Assembly (NCBI GenBank): GCA_003255065.1 | Contig: QAOA01004423.1 | Coordinates: 310,001-374,000, forward strand | Direction: 5' to 3' | From: Cercis canadensis | Lineage: Eukaryota; Streptophyta; Magnoliopsida; Fabales; Fabaceae | Length of the DNA: 64,000 nt | Shown: one piece after another, positions 25,376 to 46,500 of the stretch | How positions within the stretch are numbered: the stretch's first letter is position 1 | Layout: the number at the start of each line of letters is the position of its first letter | The notes under the pieces: model-generated | Told to the model about the DNA's origin: nothing | The model's database searches: none | What the model saw: only the letters and a program-made list of their open reading frames with translations | Program-made: the position numbers and the translations under genes

Positions 25376-25409
<34 letters not shown>
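25376..25409. repeat. (CT)n microsatellite upstream of HLS1
   Basis: About 17 CT units; on the HLS1 sense strand this is (GA)n, about 470 bp upstream of the start codon. A CTCCTAA tandem repeat follows at about 25512-25537. It may bind GAGA-type BPC proteins. Confidence 0.95.
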
Positions 25410-25410
<1 letters not shown>

Positions 25411-27079
25411 AAATCCACTACATCCTTTTTCTTTCCTCAGAATTTTCTTTAATTTTAAAAGTTCAGAGTATTTTACATGTCTCTATCCGCTCTCTCTTCT
25501 GTCTGCCCCTCGACTCCTAACTCCTAACTCCTAACTCTTCTTTTCCCCCTTTCTCTCACCAGGGCTTATATAATAAGTAAGTAATAATAATGATGGAAAA
25601 TAAATTAATTAAGTAAAATATTAATAATCATCATAAAAAGTAGGGGGAGGGGCAAGGGGAAGAGGAAATGGCGGCTATGGCTGCGCAGTCTTGTGGAGTT
25701 ATTCTGATTTTTTAATCATTTATTTCTACGGAAGGAGGCGTTGCCATCATGACCCCATTCGTAATCATTACCTTTATACTCTCTCTTCCCCACCTCCTCT
25801 TTTTCTTAGCTCCATGACTCTAGAATATCATGATGCACAATTTTCATGATACATCCATCATCATCCATGCCATTTTAATTATCTTCTTAAATTTTCATAA
25901 CAAGTTTTTTCTATGATTATTATGCCTGATAAGCTGTTTCCAATTGTAACTGCATGCAAGCATGTCCGTTACGATGAGTCGATGACCATGCATGATTATT
26001 GACTTGATAATAGTAGTGGGGTGAAATTGTAAAAGCCAAATGGGTGAATCTCCATATCCATATCCTCTTAAAACGGACACTAGAAAGTTGCAACGTGGCG
26101 AAACGGATACCCTCCATTTCGGTAAACTTACTGCATTTTCAGTACTTCATTATTTACCCCTTTTTTGGTGAGTGCTGGTGCGGACCAGTGACTAGTGACT
26201 ACTGAGCTGCAATGGTCGCTATCTTTTTATTAGAGTATTATTATGTCTACAAATATATATTTTAACACTTATCAAACTTACTAATTAAAGTCACATACAT
26301 TTAAAATTCAATTGATTTAAACATAATCACACTCATTTAATTTTTTACAAGATAAAAAATAAACATTTTTCCCTTTTAGATACTGGTAGGGTAGATTTTC
26401 CGACTGTAATGATCTACATCGCCGTTCTCATTGTTCTGAATTTTAATTGACGGCTAGGATGGACTTCATTCACGGGCAGCTAGATTTTCTTCACTTTATA
26501 GTTTATCCTTACTGATTAAAGCCTATCAAAGAGATTTTCCTACACTGCGACGCAGTCCTATTGATTTTGACAGTCAGCCTCAATCCTATGCCCCTAGGTC
26601 ATCGTCGCTAGCCTCTCTATTATCCCCACCCTACAATTTACAGCGGGGTAATCATACCCAAAAGATATGAACAGATTAATAAATTCCAGCCATTGGATTG
26701 ACCCCTGATAAAATAAATGCTGGGGTTTATATTTTCTAGAAGGGAAGTTGCATTACCAATGATACATTGGCAATGCTTGTTAGTGATATTGTGTATAGTA
26801 AATCCTGGAGAGTTAATAGCAGGCCAACAACGGTTTCGATAATGATTGGTCATTGGAGTAAGTGGGTACGTCACTAAAAGTTCAGTTATAATTAACAATT
26901 AATTCTTCAATCATATTCTCTTAAATAAACATTGATATGGGCAACTGCATTTAAGGACAAGTGGGGCATGAGAAGTTGAGAAATAAATATTAATATGCAT
27001 GAGTCATATTATTTAAATATTAATATATTTTAATAATTTAGATAAATTTTAATAAAACATATAATTTATATCTGAATAA
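25410..27079. other. Intergenic, HLS1 upstream side
   Basis: AT-rich DNA up to the assembly gap. No gene is supported. Short reverse-strand frames near 25895-26117 and 26638-26898 have no domain. Confidence 0.45.
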
Positions 27080-27398
27080 NNNNNNNNNNNNNNNNNNNNN
27101 NNNNNNNNNNNNNNNNNNNNNNNNNNNNNNNNNNNNNNNNNNNNNNNNNNNNNNNNNNNNNNNNNNNNNNNNNNNNNNNNNNNNNNNNNNNNNNNNNNNN
27201 NNNNNNNNNNNNNNNNNNNNNNNNNNNNNNNNNNNNNNNNNNNNNNNNNNNNNNNNNNNNNNNNNNNNNNNNNNNNNNNNNNNNNNNNNNNNNNNNNNNN
27301 NNNNNNNNNNNNNNNNNNNNNNNNNNNNNNNNNNNNNNNNNNNNNNNNNNNNNNNNNNNNNNNNNNNNNNNNNNNNNNNNNNNNNNNNNNNNNNNNNN
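27080..27398. other. Assembly gap (319 Ns)
   Basis: Run of N flanked by an AT-rich left edge and a poly-T right edge. The true length of missing sequence is unknown. The reading frame that appears to cross it is meaningless. Confidence 1.
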
Positions 27399-30240
27399 GT
27401 ATATTTTTTTTTTTTTTTTTTTCCTTTCCCAACGCTCTCTACGATATCATAAACAATGAATTGGGCCCATAATTATTAAGCATATTTAATAGAAGAATTA
27501 GCATAATAATAAAGTAATGAACAAAGCCAATGATAGGGAAAGGCGAGTTAGGAAGGCTCCCAAGTATGGCAAGGAAACTTCTTGCGTTTTCCTACGACAC
27601 TTGAATTTTAACCTTTTATAAAATAGTATAATAATCAGATTATAAATGCATTTCCGCAAGACAATAGAAGACGCCATATGTACTTTCAAAGTAGAGCATC
27701 TATGAAATAGTATATGATAGTGCAAAATTATAAAAATGTAATAAACAAAAACTTTAGGTATGAACATGAAGACGTAAACTGTTTGAATGAAATATGTGTG
27801 AGGTGTAGCTTGGGTTTTATATAATATTCAGAGATGAGTGGGACTGCTATAGTTAAAGATCAGCAACTAGTGCTTAATAATATTAGAGATTTATAATGTA
27901 GATATAATTATAAGTTTCGCTAACGTTATATTAAAACCATGTGAACCTTCCTCACTTTGGTGCACAATATATATTAAAAGTGGAATGAGAATCATGTGTC
28001 TGATCATTAACAAAAATAGTTTGTCTTGAAACTTTTGAGATCATTGATAACAAGTTTTCTAGTATTAAAGGGGTTATCCTATTCCTTTATACGAATTTGC
28101 CCGTGTAAGATTAATCAATAATTGTCATCCACGGTCCTTCGAGCACAAAGGGGAACTGTGTTTTGCTATAAAACTTTAAAAGCGAAACACAATAATCCTT
28201 TTAATTCTAAGCCCCGTGATTAACCCTTTTTATTCTGACCTGAACAATATAATACGGTTTAATCTTAATTACCAGTAGTTTTTTTAAATAAATTACATTC
28301 TATGAAATTTTTAGCAGTTTTTCTTTTGGGTATAAAAAGAGATTGGAATTTATCCATGTGAACACAGATATAAATAATTGTCATCATGTTTTTATCCATT
28401 TATTAATTAAATTGATGTAGTAGCATGAAGCTTGATAAGTCTTTAAACCCTCTTCCCTCCCTCACAATTCAAAAGAAGAGGTCTACAGAGGGGGCCAAAG
28501 GAGAGCATGCGTGGGGAGAAGAAAAAGGAAAGAAACTTCAAAGAAAAAGACTTGGACACCAATAAATGAAAACTACGAAAAAAAAAATTACAAGTCTAAG
28601 TTCCTTATTGATAGGGACGAGAGAAACAACAATGAGAAAGTGAAAAGGTGTCCAGCTATAAGTGTTAACCATATTTTAAATTTTGCTGGCACTGTCACAT
28701 TGCGTATTATTATCTATACTCTGTTTCTTTAATTGGAGAGAATGAACTAAACTAAGTTACTCTGTTTTCTTTAATATCTTATGCCATCTCTGTCAGGAAA
28801 AAGGTTGATAAAAACTTCATTATTTCCTGCAGTTTTGACAGATTGTCTTCTTGCTAGCTTGCTGGTTTTTTATTCTTCAAAATGTTTCTGCAAAGGACAA
28901 ATGATTTGATTCCCATGTCCAACCCGTTCTCGTGCACTGTAATGACGGGAAAGAAACAACATGGAAGAGAGGGAAAAAGAAAATTTCAATTCATCTCATT
29001 TCATAATAGAATGACATACAAATTTCTGTTTATAGTAAAGAATACATTCTAGTTCCGCACAAGATACAATAGCTTACACCGAGGGATACGAGTACGACCT
29101 CTAGTTTATGTATCAGAAAATATTATATAGAACTCATTATATATGATTTAATAATGAGAGAACTTAGATAATTTATAAAAAAAAAAAAAAATGTATACAA
29201 ATTTTTTTACTATCTTTTAACCTGAAAAAAAGGAGTGTTTTACAATATACGAGTTGATGATAATAATTAATGACAATAAACATATAGAATGTGATGTTAA
29301 TATATATAGTAATGTAAGATACATTAACAATAATAATCCCTAATCACATAAAAAAAATAGCAAATATGATGCCAATAATAATAATTAATGACAACTACTT
29401 TCATTATGATTGTCTGATTACAATAGGTTGACCTTGGCTTTATACCCTATAGGTCATATATTATTACAGCTGGCAAATGGGTTGGCCTAGCTAGCCCGAT
29501 CAGGCCAAGACATTCTTCGAGCTAGGTCAGGCTGGCTTGAATTTAATTGGACTGACATATGGCTAGCCTAACCTGGCTTTTAAGTTAAGCTAGTGACTTC
29601 TTTTTTTATGTGCTTATCAATAATTTAATCAAAATTATTCCAACTAGGTAAATAGTTTCCAAACTATTCCATTTGTGTAAATAGTTTGCAAAACTATATT
29701 TTTTTAGTCATTTTGCCTAGTTTATCACCTTCTAATAAATTTCATCTTATACATTTTTAATGAATTTAAATATGAGATCTCAAAAATAAAATATTTAAGG
29801 CTCAATTATTGGAGTATCCAAGTGAAAATATAAAAGGGTAATTATATATAAACGTATCATCTCAAAATTCTTTATATATAACATATGATAAAGTCAGCAT
29901 AACTCTTTTAACCATCAAAATGTTATCGTGAAACTATAATTTTAGTCACCCTCTAACTTGATGGTTTAGTTTTTCCCAAGTTAGTTGCTGGTATTTAAGT
30001 TATCATCACCTAGTGCCATGTGCTGTAAGCTCCAACAAAAACTTACAGCAAGAACTATAATTAAGCAATCGATTAAAAACCCTAACTAGCTAGCAGAACA
30101 AAAAAAAACACTTGTTTAGAATTATAATCAAGTACTTAAGCAAAGTGAAACATTTAAACTATAGTTAGAATATCATTGTGGATTTCAAGATTCAACTTTC
30201 CTTTTGGACAATTGGTGGTCAACACAAAGGCATATTACAT

Positions 30241-30313
30241 ATATATATATATATATATACATCATCGCAATGCATACTTNATATATATATACTCATCATC
30301 GCAATGCATACTT
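30241..30313. repeat. Short duplication around a single N
   Basis: The segment ATCATCGCAATGCATACTT, with an AT microsatellite in front, occurs directly before and again directly after an N at 30280. It is probably an unresolved contig overlap left by the assembler and not a real tandem repeat. Confidence 0.75.
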
Positions 30314-33300
30314 GGAAGTAGAATAAAGTGGATTAAATTTAAAAAGCCAAGATGAGATTCCTGCTCATTAATTGTTAATAAATATAATTAAAACCAACCA
30401 TTTTTCAATTAAAGCATTATCCTAAGAATCCACCAGGATTTTGCTGATCAAGTTATTCTTCACCTAGACGGTTGTCAAGACTCCATAAGATTTGGAATCA
30501 AGAAAGTATTTGGAAAGATTTCCCATCATAATTAAATGTTAGACCTTGGTTTTTTTGACTAATTCTAGTAAAGCATGGTTCTTGAGATCAATACTTTTGG
30601 CCCCGATCAAGCTAGTTAGGAATCTCACATTTAAAAGCAACTTATTATTCTCTTAATTATAGTAATTAATCAAACTTGGAGTCTTGGATCATATCAAAAA
30701 ATGCATAATTAAATATGATGACGATAAAAAAGAGAATATGAGAGCTTAAAAAAAGGATTACTATAAACGCGTGATTCTATCTCCCGAAACTTTTGGCTTT
30801 AATCCATTTTCATATTCCATTCTGATTCTTAAAACAGTTATTGAAATGCTAAACATTGATTGGGTCAAAGAAGGATCAAAATGCTAACGTTACCTCATTA
30901 CGATAACGACTAAGTTCATCTTTTATTTTTGTAGTAGCAATTTTCATAACCACTTGTTCTAAATGGATCCATAACGAATTGTAATAAGGTTTAAAGGGTC
31001 ATATATTAAAAGGTAAGATATCTTTATTTTTTAGACGAGGACCACAACATCGTTCAAATAAAAACCCTAGATCAAACGTCAAAGAGTAGTGTGATATATT
31101 GAGATTTTGATAAACGATGATCGTCCCAATCAAGAAGGAGAACATGGGTCCTCGACACGTATCATGTTTACATGTTTCATTCGGAAGTTGAAATAAACAG
31201 ACAAAGAAAACAGTTAGGGACAAATGGCCTAAGAAATGATCAAAGGTAGAGATCTTGTTCCCTAGTTTTTGTTATACAGGTTGGGTTCCGTACGTGCCCT
31301 TTTACCATTTCATTATATACTAATCACTATTGGTCGCGAAGCACAACTAACACTGTAGGGCCAATGCTAAACAAGAAGCCCTGTGGTTAGGCCATGTCTC
31401 TTCTTGGATATCACATGCAGCAATTAGGGCTAGGAACAACGATGTGGGATCTAAAATATTCATTTGATTAAGTCCCCACTTAATGGACAATTAAGCTTGA
31501 AAAGGGTTAAAGAATTAATAACAATTAGGCAACATGTTCACAATAATGCTGCAATTGTCTAGCCCAGTGGGAACTAAGAAGAAGCATAGTCGTTAAGGGC
31601 ATATGATTAAAAATTGATTACAACAGTCGGAAAGTATAATTAAGCAAGTTGACCCATGATTAGAAAAAAAGATTATATGAGTGGATGGTGTGGCTCGAGG
31701 AATGTTTATACTTTATGGGATTTGCTAACTGCTACTTTTATATATATATATTCTCTATTTGTTTGTTATATAAATCTGTGTGCTTGCTTGCTCCGTATCA
31801 TATCATACATAATAATAAAAATTAAAAAAAAAAAAAAAAAACCATAGCTATGACTTGGGACAGTCTCTTTAACATAGTTTCTTTGTCATCGAGACCTTAA
31901 ATTGACCAAATTTAGCAACAAAAAAAGGAGAAAAAAAGATAACTATCTGTTTCCTTTTCTTTTTGTTTTCTGACGGTCCAAACATGTGCGGAGAAAAGTA
32001 TCTATATTTTAAGACAGTTGAAACCTATATGTTTTCCGGGTCGGTGAGACAGAGGAGTAGGCTACCTTGACCTTACCGTAATTAACTAAGGCCAATGCCA
32101 TCCCATCTAGTGAAAAAAGAAGAAAAAACAAACAAGTCGATGCCTGTTCTAGTGAATAGAGTGCTCTATGTTTCAAAACCTAGAATAGTGACTATTTGTA
32201 AATAATTTTTGATAATCCCTGAAATGCCCTTGCGATGCCCATTGATTTTAGGTGGTGTACAGCTCTAATTGTTGGGGGTTCTGAGAAGGAGAAGACAGAG
32301 GCAGAAAGAGAGAGATAGGGTTGAGGATTTGGTGGTGTACTTGAAGGGTGAGTGTGCATTGTGCAAAGTCATGAGTCATGAGTCATGAGATGAGTGAGTG
32401 AAGAGGTATTGAGGAGCTGTCATTTCTCGCATTTGTTATTTTATGAGCAGTTTGTATGGTAAGAGTCCGACACTAGGGTGCGGCCTTGGCTGGGAAGAAT
32501 GCCCAATATTATGCACCATTGTCCCCCTTTCCCCTTTTGACCTAATGAATGACCCATCCCTCATCTCTTCTAACTTCTATCTTATGTATCTCATTCGTAG
32601 TATTTCTATCTCTCTGAAATGACCTTTCATCCTCACGTTATCACTACACGTGCTCAGCATGCATAATGCATTTTTAGCCTTCCAATATCACCCTTCATTC
32701 CATTTCTCACTATCAATATCATCATAATTCATATACACCTAACTTTCTAAAGTACATAATTAATTTGGTTTTGTTTTTTTATTGAATGTTTTTGTGATTC
32801 GACTCTTTTATGTAAGATATGCTTTTCGAGAAGCGAGAAAAATGTTTAAACCTTTGTCAAAAGGGTCAACGACAATTTTAATTCACTCGCAGAGTCGGAA
32901 GCTTTTCAGGTCAGTATTAATAGCAGACAAACCAAAAATTTTCATTTCCGTCTTTGTTTGCTAACTTCCTGCGCCAACTTTATGCAAAGCTTACTAAAAT
33001 TAAATCTGTGGTCGGTCCAGTTAAATTAAAACACAGCTGGAAAATACAATATTATAATGTATGGGTTATTAATTCTAATAAAAAAGAAACTGACGATTTC
33101 CCCAAAGAGGATTTTTTTTACCAAGCAAGGTAATTTATGAACTCGCTGACATCAAGAGGACAGCTGTGTGTGTGTTTGGCATTTTCACCCACCAACAGAT
33201 GTCCAAGGTAAAAAATATTTTGATTGATATGCTGCTATGTAGACTGTAGAGTCAATTTGGTGAAACAATTATTTAATTTACCATAAGGCCCATGGTTTTT

Positions 33301-34810
33301 GCATAGTTCGCTTTTGTGTTCGTTCATCGGCGAAGGTGGAACAAGACAAAAAGTACTGAAACGGAAAGCATGGGACTGGTTTATCATGGATAAGAACAAA
33401 TTCAGAAGCTGCCACCTCATCATGTGCACCCACATACATGTCATCGTCATGGGCATCCCATTCCATGGACACCATTCAGATCATATGCATGCATTGTATT
33501 CCCAAATTGAACTTCAATGACTAAAGTCATTGCATATTGTGGCGTAGCTATAAAACCAGAGAATCCAGTCTCCACTTGGGTGTCTCAGGAGAAAGAAAAA
33601 AAAAAAAAAAATCTACTAAGGTGATATGCAACAAATGACCCACTAAGCTTCTCTTTCTAGTATATTAGTAATATACAAAAAATATTTTGTCCATCGTCAT
33701 TTTCTTAATGATAGTTAACTCTTCTCATATAAAACCAATAATGATCAACCAACACATATCATATCATATCATATCATAATAAATTAGTTGACATGATTGT
33801 AATGTTTTTCTCATATAGCAGGTGTTATGTATACTTAAACTTGAAGATCTTTATCAACTTTTCTCAATTTGTCACATTATATCGAGGGTTCTTTTTTCTT
33901 TAGATGGGACTATGATTGCACATTTCAATATTAGGTATCTTTTTTCTTCTCCAAGTTTCTTATCACTTAGTGGCTAAACTCGAAATGTCGCCATTTTAAA
34001 AAGGGAAAAAGCTAAAAAGGTATTTAAATAAGTAAATCCACTGGCATTATTTGTTTTATTACAAGAAGAAAAGTACTAACTATTACATTTTCCACATTTT
34101 TGTTTCTCCCATCTTTATTTAAATAAAAAATAAATTAATAAGATAACAGATTATATTGCATATTTATGATGTGAGTTAGATGGTCCCCATTGTGTTGTTC
34201 CACAATATCGGATTATATGCCAAATGTCCCATAAACAAGAGGATCTCGGGATTTATATGTCTTAACATTGTCTCCAATTATTATCTAGCACTTCAGTTCC
34301 CCACTCTCAGCCAAAGAGAGTATGTCACACGCTCCAAAGATTACCTGCTAGCTAGTGCTAATCTAGTAATTAGATTTAAGAAATAATGGTTGACAGCTTA
34401 AGGGCCATGGTAATAATACCATTAACACGTTATTGAAGGGAAAATAATCATATCCTTAAAAAACAAAGGGACACATCCCGCATTTGTGGGAGGACAATAG
34501 TAACTAAAAATTCATAGACAATTATGGGAAGGCTAGGACTCTTGCCCCTCAGAGATCATGGTCTCTTCACTTTCTATCCAAGTGAAAGCTAGGAGATCTT
34601 TGTCTTTTCAATCTTAAGCTCTCTCTTATTTGCGTGGCCAAATTGACCTCAATTATTTCCTATTATACACTTTCTTTGTTACAATTAACAGCTCATACAT
34701 AACTATATTAATTTTTGGAAACCCCGTTTGACTAGTTATAAATATTTTTGATAAACTATTGTTATTTCTATAATTTTTTTTAAAAGGGTATCAAGTTGGT
34801 TAATTTATTA

Positions 34811-35010
34811 AAATAATGCAAAAAAAAATAAATACATCAATAAGTTACTGTTAAAATTATTTATGAAAATAGGTCACTTTAAACACGTTAAAATCATTTT
34901 AATATGTTTCTATGAGATATGCTAAAAATCATTTTAACATGTTTAAAATGATTCATTTTCATAAATAATTTTGACAATAACTCATTTACGTATTTTTTTT
35001 TGCATTATTT
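34811..35010. mobile_element. Foldback MITE-like element with about 75-bp arms
   Basis: The left arm (34811-34887) and right arm (34938-35010) are long imperfect inverted repeats. AAATAATGCAAAAAAAAATA at the left matches the reverse complement of the right end, and both contain AAAATTATTTATGAAAAT. The centre of about 50 bp contains two copies of an AAATCATTTTAA motif. There is no coding capacity. The size and structure fit a miniature inverted-repeat transposable element. Confidence 0.7.
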
Positions 35011-36524
35011 CTGTCATTTATGCTATCAATTTAGTAGAGGCAAAAATATCGTACTCAAACCTTGACAAACTCTTTGGTTTCTATGATAAAAAAAAAAAAA
35101 ANAAAAAAAAAAAAAAAAATGCCATTAAAAGCAAACTTAGCTAAATTTTGCAGGAAAAAGGTTATATTTCCTATTTCTGTCACATAATTTTATTGGATCA
35201 AGGAGAAAATTAAAAAGGAATAAAATAAAATAAAATAAAATAAAAGGGAAAGGGAATCGTATTTGTCGTTTGTAGCTTTACATTACTAAAAAGGAATAGC
35301 TTTATGGGCGGTGAACAGTGGCGTGAGGGTGCTCAATTTCGTTAGTCAAGGCGTAGTCAGCATGCTGTTATGAGTTACACAATATAAGGAAACCCTCCAT
35401 CCCAGGTTCCGAGTCCCAGCTGTGTGGGTCAAACAAATATCAACATCATCTACGGATCGTTGGATTCGCATGGTTGAGACTTGAGATTGAGAGAGCCACA
35501 AATTGAGTTGCATAAGAAAAAGAGGCTTTCAATTTCCCCTTCAGTTACATTCACTTATTCCCTTCTCAATCTCTCACCCATCTCTTTTCAAGGATGCTTC
35601 AGTTAAGGAGATAAGCATTGATGACACCTACAAAACGGCGGAGAAATATACACATAATATAACGCATTCGTTTGATATTAAACAAGATTCTGGCCATGTT
35701 AGAATAATATGCGGGCAGAGTCGCGTTGAGTTCGGCAAAAAAATTTAAAAAGAAAAAACATTCCCGAAGTATTTGTTAAAAAAAGAAAAAAGACTTGCTG
35801 AAGAAAATTTTCCCCTACTAAAGAAGTATTGTTAAAGACAGCACATTCTTATTATAAACGTTGAGTAGTAACTAATAACCATTAGCCACCTGATGGTGAT
35901 CATATCGCAATCGCATGGTTTATTTTCTCGGGTCATCATCCTTCAAGTCGCAGATTTTGTTCGACCAGGTTTTATTTTAGGCTTAGGGTAAAAGTCGATG
36001 CCATCATCCTAAAAACTATTTTCACTGATAAAAAAGTGCCGCTATGAACATAAAAAATTTGATATTAACAACATCGAAACCAATAGATTTATTAACACTG
36101 TCTAGTTATATTACGTCAACAATCTCGTAAGGAAGTTTTTTTGGGCCTTGGAAGAAAATTTAATTTCTTGCAGAATTAAAGAGAATATGCAACCATTAAA
36201 TTTGACTTGATTAGCAGTTAAATTAATCACAAGAAAAGCGTATGGTCTTACTGAAATTGAATCAAGAATTCATTCCCAAATCAGGAGCACACAAACAAAT
36301 ATGAAATCATTGAGAGACCGGAATTTGCCAAACAAAAAAAAAAAAAAAAGAGGCGGCAGAAAAAGAAAAAGAAAGAAAGAGCCAATGAAACTTGAGTTTT
36401 ACAACAGAATTATGGGCAGAATCTCCTAAAACCAAGTTCCACCGGAATTAAAAACTCAGTCATCAAAAGGAAGGGAAGGCTTTGACCAAGAGAAAGCACC
36501 ATATGCCAACAAGCACCCTGCAAC

Positions 36525-43513
<6,989 letters not shown>

Positions 43514-46500
43514 ATGGACGATGTTAGGGCAAGTTCTGCATATGTGGCCAGCCGGTCCTCGCACGTCGTCGTCGACTCTGGAGGTACATTTTTGAAGCAA
43601 TGGTGCCTATTTTGCAATTTTTTGCATGTATATTTTGAAGAATGTGGGATTTTGATGCTGTCATTTGCAGGAATTGAGAAAGTGGTGAGTACTATTGACT
43701 CCATTCCCAAGATTGAGTGGGATTTCGAAGGGATTCACTACTTTGATAATGGACCATTCACCGTTCAGTACCTCTTTGTGTTGGACGCTTTAAATTTTTG
43801 CTTCTGGCCTGGTACGTTGTTTTTGCTTTCCTCACTCCAGATAATGTCGCAGGACTTTATTATAGACTTTCAATGCTTTAGTTTAACATTTGTTATTGCT
43901 TTGGTTGGTGTTCATTTGAATTTTCGTCCGTGTAATTCAAGCATTCTCTACCAAATATTCAGGGGATACCCCTGTTTTGGTCTACCTTGAAATTTTGATG
44001 GGAAGTTTTTTTTATGCTTATTTTTCTGGATGATATATAATTTTATCGATGTCAGAGATTGAATCTGTTGATATATCTGCAGAGCAAGATGATATGAAAA
44101 TAGTTTGTGAACAAGCAAGAGATGGTGCTTTTGGTTCTCCTTATCTGTCACGTTATTTTTAGAGCATTTTATTTGGTGAATAATATTTTAGTGCAAGCGA
44201 ATTTCTTTATTTGATAACTAGCTGAAGTGTATTTTCTGGAGTGACTTCCTCTATTTAACAGACGATAATGTATAAAAACTAATTAAATGGCAAATATTGC
44301 ATATGCATCATCCCAGCTTTTGTAATCAGTTTATATTTGATTGCATTCCTACCCCTGTGCCTCATATATTTTAATGAAAATTCTCTACAGAAGTTCAAAA
44401 GCACGTTGGAGATTAAGAGGAATAACGATAAAGTTTCAAGAAAGTTCTTCCAGTAGTCAGCTCCTTTTAAGAGTTGGAGATAAGGAGAATGTTGAATCCC
44501 ATATCCTATTTCTCTTTGATATGCTAATAACAAACAATTATATATGATTGTGTCATGTAGAGCCATGAGTTTATTGTACTGCATTAGCATATAATTTGAG
44601 GTTCAGTAGATCAGTTGTCTAGTTGACCTTCTAATTGACAAAGACCTGCAATACTGAACTGTTTTTTTTTCTCCTCCTTTTTTTTTTTTTTTTTTTTTNN
44701 NNNNNNTTTTTTTTTTTTTTTTGTTTTACATTTTTACTTCGCTACCCTTTGCTTTCTTTTCACCTGCCACCCTCTTTTCTATTTTGTGAACAGATAAGGA
44801 TTTGACTTATGACCATTTGGCTGCTGGGCTAAAGGCAGCTCTTCAAAATGATAAATCTGCATTTGATGCTGACCGTCTGCAAAAGTACACAGGTAATTCT
44901 GCTTGGTCTTTTATTACCTGTATGCATATTATGTCAATTAAAATGCAAGAAATTTCTAGCTTGGCACATGTGTGCTTGCTTAAAATGGGTTGAACATGAA
45001 AAACATCGGATTGTAGTTATATTAGATAATTAAATGTGGAATCTAGTTTTTGCTTAAGTTTAAATTACACAATTTTCAAAAAAACATACTTAAATTTGTG
45101 TTTGCGTTGAGCATTATTGTGATTTGCATGCTTTCTATGTGGAAATACTTTTCTATCCAATCGCATGATGACGAAATCAGTTTATACCGTTAGGTCCTGA
45201 ACTACGTGAACTTTTGAGGTGGCCTAGACCCCTTCCATTGGAAGAAGAACGTGTTAGGTTACTTCATGAGGTAAGATATACAATTATGGAAGTTATAATA
45301 CTCATAACTGTCTCTATATTCTTTCTTTGCTGTAGATTTCTACAAGGCTGTATAATTTAAGTTAGTTACTGCTATTACTCCGCATCTCTATGGAGGTACC
45401 TTTGATAATAAACATGTCTCAGAGCCTGATAGCCAAGCAAGTGTGTAACATGGTTAACTTTGATGGCTAGGTTGGGTTTGAACTGGAAAGGAGCTTTGAG
45501 GGAAAAGCATCCAATCTTGTGGAGTCCTGTGGGAAATCAGCTCTAAATCTTGTAGCTCTTGTGACACGTCATTTTCCTGGTATCTTATCAGTTTTATCCT
45601 ATTCTTCTTTGTCTGCAATTACATAAATTCTGAACTAAATAATAACCTAAAATACTTGTATATGAAGTTGCTATTGGTTATGTGCAAAGAATCTGGTTCA
45701 TTGACTTGAAAATTTGAAATGGTTTAGGCTTTAGAGACCACTCAGTGTACAAAGGCCGCCAGGTATTTTTGTATAAAAGAGCTCAGATATTTGCAGCAGA
45801 TTTATGGGGTGCATTTAGGGGTCAAGGATATGGTGAATTTAAAGATATTAGCTCAATTACTATAATGGCCGACTATATTGTCCCAGCTGTGCTTCGGCAG
45901 CTTGGTGTGTTAAAATATAGTCCAAAGCTTGCCACTACTATTGAGGCCAGTGGAGAAATAGGTCCAGGGACTGAAGAGGAAGTTGAACTACGGGCTTGCT
46001 CTGTACATGCTGTGGAGAAAATGAGGGAGCTTATCAGTTTTAAATCTGGAAGACAGGTGAGTTCTTCTTTGCTCCTCGTCGAAGGGCATCCATTTATTAC
46101 CCATTTCCTATTTGTGTGGGGCTGTATTTCTTTTTGTCTGTTAAAAATTCAAGGGATAAAAAATTATAGAAGAAAAGAATTACCCATTATTCCTTTATGT
46201 TTGAGGTACATGATTTTTCAATGTGCAATGTTCCGTAATTATATCTCTTGTGGAGATTTAACTTCTGTTTTTCAGTATTTGTTTCATGTTTTTCAACTGA
46301 ATTTTCCCAATAAAATATTAGTTTCATATTTTCTGAGTTGTGGCCCAAAAAAAATCTAAAGGGCTGCAGCATTGGCTATTCAAATCAGTATATTTGATTA
46401 TAGGAATGCAATGTTGTAAGGATCATGCCGCTATCTTTCTCTTGCAGTGATGCATGTATGATGCAGTTATAGATTCATTTCACATTCATACCGACATGAT

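Larger units (their letters stand above)
27399..36380. other. Gene-poor region of about 9 kb
   Basis: I see no supported gene. It holds microsatellites (AT at 30240-30260, a five-base CATAT-type repeat near 33749-33776, AAAAT near 35219-35245), poly-A tracts (33597-33611, 35090-35119), two single-N joins (30280, 35102) and a clear foldback element at 34811-35010. Frames such as 33235-33520 on both strands lack domains. A small gene or non-coding RNA could be missed here. Confidence 0.4.

Noticed and set aside
27049-27432. Reverse-strand frame of 127 residues
   Set aside because: Nearly all of it is the N gap.
33235-33520. Possible microRNA precursor or small gene
   Set aside because: Overlapping frames on both strands and a GAAGCTGCCA string recalled miR167, but the full mature sequence and a matching arm are absent.
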